From Gemmataceae bacterium (GTDB lineage Bacteria > Planctomycetota > Planctomycetia > Gemmatales > Gemmataceae): 7,536 bases of DNA. Both the position numbers and the translations under genes were made by a program. The notes under the pieces were generated by a model. The model was given only the letters and a program-made list of their open reading frames with translations, had not been told where the DNA came from and ran no database searches. The stretch is taken from contig JADLBT010000355.1 in NCBI GenBank assembly GCA_020847555.1, forward strand, positions 1 to 7,536, given 5' to 3'. Each line of letters starts with the position of its first letter. The first letter of the stretch is position 1. Shown here in pieces: positions 1-5,504 of this stretch.

Positions 1-133
1 CCGACCGTTCGGCGGGAGTTCCACGGAAAGTTTTTTGAATGCCCAGGGGTGGCGTCCCGTGGGGCCAGGGGTGGGCACCTGGCCCTACGGGACGCCACCC
101 GCGGGCTTTCTGCTGCAGGGCAAGAGGAGAACC
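1..133. other. Intergenic tail downstream of the pseudo-HtrA gene
   Basis: This is the space after the TAA at 134-136. Besides the palindrome at 41-106 it holds a T6 tract at 31-36 on the plus strand. I see no supported gene start or end in bases 1-40. Confidence 0.6.
41..106. repeat. Long palindromic element downstream of the pseudo-HtrA gene
   Basis: Perfect 14-base arms at 47-60 and 87-100 enclose a second perfect 8-base pair of arms (62-69 and 78-85), separated only by one G/T position (61 and 86). Four more outer bases pair (41-44 with 103-106) across a two-base internal loop. The 10-mer CCAGGGGTGG occurs at 43-52 and again at 65-74. There is no T-run on the minus-strand exit side (it reads ATTCAAAAAAC), so it is not a canonical terminator for the adjacent gene. 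It looks like a REP-like or miniature mobile palindrome; it may still stop or protect transcripts. Confidence 0.65.
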
Positions 134-2245
134 TTACAGCCGGTCCAGCGCGTCGATCCAGCGGATCAGCTCGCGCAGGGTGGCGGCGTCCAGGTACTCG
201 CGCCCGCGGTTGGCGATCTCACGCAGGACGACCGGCAGGCGGTGGTTCATCAGCTTCGTCTTCGACTCGCCGACCGCCCGGGCGAGCGGGTCGCGGTCGC
301 CGACCGCCAGGAAGAACGCCAGTCGCTGGTTCGCCACGTTGTCGCGCGCCTCGGTCACCACCGCGCCCATCGTTGCCACGCCCCGGACCAGATCGCGCGA
401 CGAGAACCCGAGATAGATCGCCATCTGGCCGCCGACGCCCATGCCGTGCGCGATCACCCGCCGGCGGTCGATCGTGTAGCGCCCGAGCGTGTCGCGGATC
501 GCCTCCAGCACCCACTCGGCGTCGCCCGGCACCCACCCGCTCTGGCCGTCGGACTGCGGCCCAATCAGGATGATGTGGTTCTCCCGGCAGTAGTCGGCCC
601 AGGTGTCGGTGAACGCCTCGACGTCGTCGTCGGTGTTCTTGCCGGTCGGGTGGAACCAGACGACCAGGGCGTGCGCCACGTTCGGGTCGTAGTCCTCGTG
701 GAGGTAGACCCAGTACTTCTGCCCACCGCTCGTTGTTTGCTTGAGCAGCCCCGTCTCGGCCTTCTTCGGCGGCTCGACCTTCGCCGGCTTGACGTCCGGC
801 TTCGGCTTCTCCAGCGGCTGCAGCGCCTTCTTCACCGACGCGACCTCGGGCAACTTGGCCGGGATGACCTCCTCACGCGCGGCCGTCGTGCCCGGCATCG
901 TCCCGAGCGCGACCGTGACCGTCTTCGACTGCTTACCGCCCTTCGGCACCACCTCCAGCTTGACCTCGGCCCCGGGCGACAGGCCGTTGAGGATGTCGAG
1001 CAACTCGTCGCGGCCGCGCTGCTTGCCCTTGAACGATGCCGGCGGCTGGTCGCCGACCCCGACCTTGACGATTCGGTCGCCTGCCTTCAGTCCGGCCGCC
1101 TCGGCGGGACTCTTCGGGTAGACGTACCGGATCTCGACGCCGAGTTTCGGGTCGTCGCGCATCGGCAGGATGCCGAGGAATGCATGCGCGCTGACGGTCA
1201 GGTCGCCGCCGAGGACGATGTCCTTGACCGCCACGACCTTTTCGCCGCGTCTGTACTTGACCGAGATCTTGTCGCCGGCGTACTTCGGCCCGAGCAGGTG
1301 CATGACGTGGGCGTGCCGCTCGACCGGGTGGCCGTCGATGTCGATCAGGATGTCGCCCTTCTTGAGGCCGGCCCTGGCGGCGGCCGAGTTGGCCGTCACC
1401 TCGGCGATCTCGGCGGCCCCGCTGTAGATATTACCGCTCTTGGGACGGATGCCGAGCAAACCCTTTTTGAGATCGTTTCCCTCCTTGAGCTTCGGCAGGA
1501 TGGTCAGGACGTGTTCCATCGGGACGGCGAAACCGATGCCCGAATCGTACCACTCGAACCCGGCGGTCGCGTCGTCGCCGCGCGGGGAGGCGGGGACGAG
1601 GATGCCCTGCACCCGGCCCTGAATGTCGATCAGCGGGCCGCCGTAGTTGACCGGCGAAACCTTGGCGTCGGTCTGGATGGCCTTGCCCCAGATGCGGCCG
1701 ACGGCGCTGACGACGCCGACGCTCACCGACGGCGGCTGGGCGCGCTTCAGGTCGAGGGTGCGGCCGAGGGCGAGAGCCCACTGACCGATCTTGACCTCCT
1801 TCTCCGGCACGATCGGCGGGACCGGGAGCCCCTTGGCGTCGATCTTGAGCAGCGTGAGCATGCGCGAGCGGTCGGTCGCGATGCGCCTGGCCGGGTACGG
1901 CTCCTTGTGGCCGGGGACGGCGACGAGAATGTTCGTCGGGTTGTTGATGAAGTTGAACGCGCTGGAGACGACGTATCCGTCGGCGCTGACGACGACGCCG
2001 GTCGTCGGCCCCTGGCCCTTGCGGAACATCGCCCCCTTCGGCCCGACGGTCATGATGTCGGTGCCGCCCTGGGTGAGGATCTGGACGACGCTCGGAGCGA
2101 CCTTGCGCACCGCGTCCTTCATCACCTTCTCGTGCAAGTCGTTCAGGTCTTCCTGCCCGCCCGGCGGCTGCGCCAGCAGGGGCACGGACAGCACGGCCGC
2201 GCCGGCCAGCAGCGCCGACAGAGCCAGGATACGACGGAATGACAT
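134..2245 (-). CDS. Secreted pseudo-HtrA: inactive trypsin-like domain, two PDZ domains and a hydrolase-like C-terminus
   Basis: The product has 703 residues. I chose the ATG at 2245 over the in-frame ATG at 2281. The shorter form begins with MSFRR, a hydrophobic core and a VPLLAQPP cleavage region, and has GAGG 9 bases upstream, while the extra 12 residues of the longer form come from an intergenic repeat. Order of parts: signal peptide (about 1-27), trypsin-like domain (about 40-255), PDZ1 (about 263-346), PDZ2 (about 356-447), Pro/Lys-rich linker (about 458-498), alpha/beta-hydrolase-like domain (about 499-703). The fold signatures GYVVSSAF, LTLLKI and NYGGPL align to the HtrA motifs around His, Asp and Ser, but those residues are Phe97, Met129 and Tyr201. 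The last domain has GMGVG where GxSxG is expected and GREY where a His is common. It is probably an exported binding or scaffold protein, not an enzyme. It lies last in the cluster, 90 bases after the previous gene. Export and domain calls are firm; the role is unknown. Confidence 0.88.
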   Translation of the reverse strand: MSFRRILALSALLAGAAVLSVPLLAQPPGGQEDLNDLHEKVMKDAVRKVAPSVVQILTQGGTDIMTVGPKGAMFRKGQGPTTGVVVSADGYVVSSAFNFINNPTNILVAVPGHKEPYPARRIATDRSRMLTLLKIDAKGLPVPPIVPEKEVKIGQWALALGRTLDLKRAQPPSVSVGVVSAVGRIWGKAIQTDAKVSPVNYGGPLIDIQGRVQGILVPASPRGDDATAGFEWYDSGIGFAVPMEHVLTILPKLKEGNDLKKGLLGIRPKSGNIYSGAAEIAEVTANSAAARAGLKKGDILIDIDGHPVERHAHVMHLLGPKYAGDKISVKYRRGEKVVAVKDIVLGGDLTVSAHAFLGILPMRDDPKLGVEIRYVYPKSPAEAAGLKAGDRIVKVGVGDQPPASFKGKQRGRDELLDILNGLSPGAEVKLEVVPKGGKQSKTVTVALGTMPGTTAAREEVIPAKLPEVASVKKALQPLEKPKPDVKPAKVEPPKKAETGLLKQTTSGGQKYWVYLHEDYDPNVAHALVVWFHPTGKNTDDDVEAFTDTWADYCRENHIILIGPQSDGQSGWVPGDAEWVLEAIRDTLGRYTIDRRRVIAHGMGVGGQMAIYLGFSSRDLVRGVATMGAVVTEARDNVANQRLAFFLAVGDRDPLARAVGESKTKLMNHRLPVVLREIANRGREYLDAATLRELIRWIDALDRL

Positions 2246-2254
2246 ATGTTGATA

Positions 2255-2258
2255 CCTC
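2255..2258 (-). promoter_or_regulatory. Ribosome binding site deciding the start of the pseudo-HtrA gene
   Basis: GAGG on the minus strand, nine bases before the ATG at 2245. It lies inside the longer alternative reading that would begin at 2281, and together with the signal peptide favours 2245. Confidence 0.5.
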
Positions 2259-2260
2259 AA

Positions 2261-2322
2261 GGGGTCAGGGGTCAGGTTCAAGCCGTGGGCTTTGCGTGGG
2301 CTTTCCTCTGACTCCTGACTCC
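2261..2322. repeat. Imperfect inverted repeat with inner tandem repeat between the two pseudo-protease genes
   Basis: The arms at 2261-2275 and 2308-2322 match at 13 of 15 positions when inverted, and the two exceptions would be G-T or A-C type pairs depending on strand. Each arm is itself a doubled 7-to-8-mer (GGGGTCA twice, and CTGACTC twice). The loop contains the 11-base unit CGTGGGCTTTG twice (2284-2294 and 2295-2305, one difference). There is no T-run exit on the minus strand. It fills most of the 90-base gap between the genes. Confidence 0.6.
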
Positions 2323-2335
2323 TCCCTCCTTTCCC

Positions 2336-3454
2336 CTACTTCTTCTTCGGCATGTCGGCGACCTTCAGCTTCACCGTCTCCAGGCGATTGCCGCGCTGCA
2401 CTTCGAGGACAAGTTCAGCGCCCGGGGCTGCGTACTTGACGATCTCGCGGTACTGCTTGATGCTCGGCACCAGCTCGCCGTCAATGTAAACGATCAGATC
2501 GTCCGGCCGCAGCCCGGCCTTGTGGGCCGGCGACCCGCTCACCACCTGATCGACATACGGCGGGGTGATGGCGACCGCGTTCGGCACCAGGACGATGCCG
2601 GTGAAGCCATCGACCACGTCCCGATCCTTGCGGAGCTTGACGACTTCCTTGTACTTGCCGGCCATGCCCTCGCGGACGAATTCCGCCAGGCTGACGGTAA
2701 CGGTCTTGTCGTCGCGGGTCGCCTCGACTTTCGCCTGGACCGGGACGGCGTAGTTGATCCACGTGTCGCTGAGGGTGTTCTTCAGCTCCCGGCCGATGAT
2801 ACCGAGGAGTTGCCCGCGGCGCGTCGTGATCGCCCCGCCCGCGGCTCCGGGGTTGTTGGCGATGGCGTCGAGGAAGTAGACGTCGCCGCCATACGGCGCG
2901 CCGAAGATGCCGCGGCGGCCGCGCAGCTGGGTGAACGCCTGGATGACGCCGTGCTGGACCGACATCGGCTCGTTCCGGATGGCGATCGCGAACTGATTGC
3001 TGTGCGCCAGCACCCAGTCGCCCGGCTCGGCCGTCGGCCGGGCCGCCGCCTCGGCGAAGTTGAAGTACGGCAGCCGATCCACCGGGGCGTCGATCTTGAT
3101 CAGGGCCACGTCCAGCTCCGGTTCGCGGTAGACCACCTTGCAGTTGTGGTACATCCGGCCGTCGTACAGGTGGACGCGCAAATCCTGGGTGTTCAGGATG
3201 TGGTTGTTGACGGTCAGGACGTACCCGTTCGGCGAAACCAGGATGCCGGTCCCGTAGGACGGCAGTCCCTTGAACCCGCCGGCGCCGTATAGTTTGACGA
3301 GCTTCATGTTGACTTCGCGGCTCACGGCCGTCAGCGGTTGCTGCGCGCCCAGCTGGGCCTGCCAGGCGCAGGCGGCGGCCAGGGCGACAACGGCGATGGC
3401 CGTCAGCCGGACGAGTGCCGACCGGCGGAAATGAGTCGAGAGCAGGGAGGTCAT
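2336..3454 (-). CDS. Secreted trypsin/PDZ protein with catalytic Ser replaced by Ala
   Basis: The product has 372 residues. The ATG at 3454 is preceded by GAGGA with a 9-base spacer and opens a signal sequence (basic start, hydrophobic core about 15-30, then AQLGAQQP). An open frame runs further upstream, but it overlaps the neighbouring gene and encodes low-complexity Arg/Gly/Pro-rich sequence. A Cys at 29 after Ala-Ala-Ala could be a weak lipobox; I do not rely on it. The trypsin-like domain spans about 42-245, with His85 in VNNHIL and Asp115 in ELDVALIKID. The nucleophile motif, usually GNSGG, reads GAAGG, so Ala205 replaces Ser. A single PDZ domain covers about 283-366 with the GLRPDDLIVYIDG loop, and the protein ends in a Lys tail. 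HtrA-family proteases with Ser changed to Ala normally keep chaperone or binding ability but cannot cleave. I infer a chaperone-like, decoy or regulatory partner of the active protease encoded just upstream. Confidence 0.9.
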   Translation of the reverse strand: MTSLLSTHFRRSALVRLTAIAVVALAAACAWQAQLGAQQPLTAVSREVNMKLVKLYGAGGFKGLPSYGTGILVSPNGYVLTVNNHILNTQDLRVHLYDGRMYHNCKVVYREPELDVALIKIDAPVDRLPYFNFAEAAARPTAEPGDWVLAHSNQFAIAIRNEPMSVQHGVIQAFTQLRGRRGIFGAPYGGDVYFLDAIANNPGAAGGAITTRRGQLLGIIGRELKNTLSDTWINYAVPVQAKVEATRDDKTVTVSLAEFVREGMAGKYKEVVKLRKDRDVVDGFTGIVLVPNAVAITPPYVDQVVSGSPAHKAGLRPDDLIVYIDGELVPSIKQYREIVKYAAPGAELVLEVQRGNRLETVKLKVADMPKKK

Positions 3455-3463
3455 GCGTATCGG

Positions 3464-3468
3464 TCCTC
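3464..3468 (-). promoter_or_regulatory. Ribosome binding site of the Ser-to-Ala trypsin/PDZ gene
   Basis: GAGGA on the minus strand, nine bases before the ATG at 3454. It decides the start, because the reading frame stays open far upstream into the neighbouring gene. Confidence 0.6.
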
Positions 3469-3471
3469 GCG

Positions 3472-3503
3472 AAAACGCCGGGCGGGACGTGTCCCGCCCG
3501 GCG
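3472..3503 (-). terminator. Intrinsic terminator hairpin between the active protease and its Ser-to-Ala paralogue
   Basis: Perfect 13-base arms at 3476-3488 and 3491-3503 flank only two bases, so the innermost pairs must open to form a loop. On the minus strand the stem is followed by TTTT (3475-3472). It begins four bases after the TAA at 3508-3510, and the next ribosome site starts three bases beyond the T-run. The whole gap is 53 bases, which leaves little space for a promoter downstream of the hairpin. Partial termination with readthrough into the next gene is a plausible role. Confidence 0.78.
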
Positions 3504-3507
3504 GCGG

Positions 3508-5373
3508 TTAGTTCCTGGCGCCGGTCTGGAAGGCGGTCAGCTCGATGGTGGCGTAGTGCTGGTTGCCGTGGTGGATCTGGAGCAGGTGCGGGAGCATCCG
3601 CCCATCCACCGGCCGGTAGTCGGAGAAGTACACCTCGCACGGATCGTCGGTGTCCTTCAGCCGGACCTCGACCGCCCGCAGCAGTCTGTCGCTCTGGTTG
3701 AAGAACCACCGGGCCTGGTACGAGGCGTACTGCGTGTGCAGCACGTCCGCATCGACGCGCAGGCTGGCCAGGCTGGGCGGTTGCTTGCCGTCGGCCGGCG
3801 GCGGGTAGACCGGCTCGTGTCCGCCGTGGTCGCACTTCGACTCGAACCCCTTCTCGCCGAGCGTCAGCAAGCGGTGGTACAGGTAGAACGCGCCGAGCAG
3901 CCCGCCGCTGCCGGACGGCGCCTTGAGGTCGGCGTCGGTCTGGCCGGTGCGCAGCGGCTCCAGCTCCTCCGGTTGGTTGACGTTCTCGGTCTTCATCCGG
4001 ACGAGCGGGGTGGTGGCGCCGTCCTTCGCCTTGCTCTGGGTGATCTCGACCTTGACCTTGCTCGGGGCGTTCGCCTTGAAGTAGCGGATGCGTCCCTCCA
4101 GCACCCACGGCCCGTCCGCCTTGCTGAAGTCGCCGTGCTTGCGGAACGCAGCCAGGAGGTTATCGCGCTCCAGCTTGTTGAAGTAGTAGTTGGCGAACCC
4201 GGCCTTCGCAACGAAGTACTTGGCCGCGGGGGACGGCGTCTGCGGACCCGGGATGATCTTCGGCCGCGGCCCCTTCTTCGGCGGCGGGGGGCCGCCGCCC
4301 AGGTCGCGGCGCTGGATACCCATCAGGCGGACCAGGATTTCCTTGCGGCCCCTGACCGCGTCGCGATCCCCCTCGCGCGCGAACTCGCGGCGGAACTCCA
4401 TCGGAATGCGCCACTCGCGTGGGTACAGGCCCAGGACGTTCTTGACGTCGTTGGCGGACAGGATGCGCCGCCCGGCGATCGTCACCACTTCGTCGTCGAT
4501 GTCCAGTCCGCGGCGGAAGGCGTCGGCGTCCTCCAGGATCGCGGTGACGGTCACCTTGCCCAGACCGACGCCGTCCGTCTGGGTCGTCACGGTGGCGCCG
4601 AGGCTGGCGTGGTCGGTGTCCAGGCCAGCCTTCAGGTGGCCGAGGAAGTTCTTGATCTGGTTGATCGAGATCGCGTAGCCGACGCCGGAGTTGACCCGGC
4701 CGCGCTTGTCGAACGACCCGCGACCGTTGATCCCGATCAGCTCTCCCTTCATGTTGAACAGCGGCCCGCCGCTGTTGCCCGGATTGATCGACGTGTCGAT
4801 CTGGATGCAGTCGGTGTACTCCAGCAGGATGCCGGCCGGCCGCTGCCAGCGCTGCACCCCGCTGACCAGGCCGAACGTGACGGTCGGCTGGAAGTCGGTC
4901 GCCAGCAGAAACGGGTTGCCCATCGCCAGCGACCAGTCGCCCTCGCGGACGGTGTCGCTGTCACCCAGCGGGGCGAACGGGAAGTCCTTGCCGGCCTTGT
5001 TCGGAAGCAGCTTGATCAGCGCCACGTCGCCGACCTTGTCGAGGCCGACGAGGACGGCGTGGTACGCCTCGCCGTCGGGCAGGCCGCACAGCATGGTGTT
5101 CTGGCCCTTGACGACGTGCCAGTTCGACAGAGCGTAGCCGTCCTTGCTGATCAGCACGCCGGACCCGCCGCCCGCGCCACCGGCGGCGAAGATGGCGACG
5201 ACGGCCGGGCGCACCCTGGCAACGACGGCAACGCGGTCGGCCTCTGCCTTGCGGACGGCGTCGAGGGTCGGTTGCTGGGCGCGGGCGGCGACGGCGGCCG
5301 CCGCGAGGGCCGCGACCGCCCCGGCAGCCAGCACGCAGGTCAGCGGGCGGCGGGGGAGAGAAGCGAAACGCAT
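3508..5373 (-). CDS. Secreted HtrA/DegP-like serine protease with one PDZ domain and an extra C-terminal domain
   Basis: The product has 621 residues. The ATG at 5373 has a good GAAGGA ribosome site 6 bases upstream and begins a long signal peptide (Arg-rich start, Ala-rich core about 11-30, cleavage near ARAQQ). The trypsin-like domain (about 36-250) carries a full triad: His86 in SNWHVV, Asp116 in VGDVALIK and Ser201 in NPGNSGGPL. It should therefore be an active protease of the S1C (HtrA) family, acting outside the cytoplasm on unfolded or surface proteins. A PDZ-like domain (about 252-350) is followed by a Gly/Pro/Lys-rich linker (about 356-385). The remaining 235 residues are not part of usual HtrA proteins. 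They end in a strand-rich segment with DYRPVDGRMLPH and YATIELTAFQTG, which faintly recalls the end of LolA/LolB-like lipoprotein-carrier folds. That resemblance is tentative. A terminator-like hairpin begins five bases after the stop codon. Confidence 0.93.
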   Translation of the reverse strand: MRFASLPRRPLTCVLAAGAVAALAAAAVAARAQQPTLDAVRKAEADRVAVVARVRPAVVAIFAAGGAGGGSGVLISKDGYALSNWHVVKGQNTMLCGLPDGEAYHAVLVGLDKVGDVALIKLLPNKAGKDFPFAPLGDSDTVREGDWSLAMGNPFLLATDFQPTVTFGLVSGVQRWQRPAGILLEYTDCIQIDTSINPGNSGGPLFNMKGELIGINGRGSFDKRGRVNSGVGYAISINQIKNFLGHLKAGLDTDHASLGATVTTQTDGVGLGKVTVTAILEDADAFRRGLDIDDEVVTIAGRRILSANDVKNVLGLYPREWRIPMEFRREFAREGDRDAVRGRKEILVRLMGIQRRDLGGGPPPPKKGPRPKIIPGPQTPSPAAKYFVAKAGFANYYFNKLERDNLLAAFRKHGDFSKADGPWVLEGRIRYFKANAPSKVKVEITQSKAKDGATTPLVRMKTENVNQPEELEPLRTGQTDADLKAPSGSGGLLGAFYLYHRLLTLGEKGFESKCDHGGHEPVYPPPADGKQPPSLASLRVDADVLHTQYASYQARWFFNQSDRLLRAVEVRLKDTDDPCEVYFSDYRPVDGRMLPHLLQIHHGNQHYATIELTAFQTGARN

Positions 5374-5379
5374 GGTTGG

Positions 5380-5385
5380 TCCTTC
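5380..5385 (-). promoter_or_regulatory. Ribosome binding site of the active protease gene
   Basis: GAAGGA on the minus strand, six bases before the ATG at 5373. It is the best Shine-Dalgarno match in the window and supports this start. Confidence 0.7.
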
Positions 5386-5396
5386 AGGTGCATGGC

Positions 5397-5497
5397 CTTT
5401 CTCCCCTCTCCCCTCATGGGAGAGGAGTCGAGGGTGAGGGGGGCAGCGTCGCTTCCCTCATCCCCGACCTCTCTCCCACGAGGGAAGTGGGGAGAAG
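5397..5497. repeat. REP-like imperfect palindrome between the NPCBM gene and the protease gene
   Basis: A 44-base C/T-then-G/A-rich arm at 5397-5440 is mirrored by 5455-5497, with several mismatches and single-base shifts, around a short GC-rich loop. Each arm is also self-complementary (CTCTCCC...GGGAGAG). The pattern CTCTCCCCTCATGGGAGAGG with GAGGGTGAGGG recalls a palindromic intergenic repeat scattered in many GC-rich bacterial genomes; this is from memory, not a search. No T-run follows it on the minus strand, so it is not a standard terminator for the NPCBM gene. It occupies most of the 131-base gap. Confidence 0.7.
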
Positions 5498-5504
5498 GAG
5501 GAAG

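Noticed and set aside
35..2242. Very long open frame on the plus strand opposite the pseudo-HtrA gene
   Set aside because: It is antisense to a gene with clear domains and a signal peptide. The translation is Arg/Asp/Val/Leu-rich low complexity, typical of the opposite strand in GC-rich coding DNA.
134..2245. The disabled gene might be a decaying pseudogene
   Set aside because: The frame is intact over 703 codons, with signal peptide, two good PDZ domains and conserved fold motifs. Only active-site positions are changed.
3455..4108. Upstream extension of the Ser-to-Ala trypsin/PDZ gene to about 4108
   Set aside because: It would overlap the neighbouring protease gene by about 600 bases and encodes Arg/Gly/Pro/Ala-rich shadow sequence. 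The start at 3454 has a ribosome site and a signal peptide.
5397..5497. The regular C/T and G/A arms suggested a CRISPR array or an insertion-sequence end
   Set aside because: There are only two inverted units and no spaced direct repeats, and there is no transposase or cas gene in the window.
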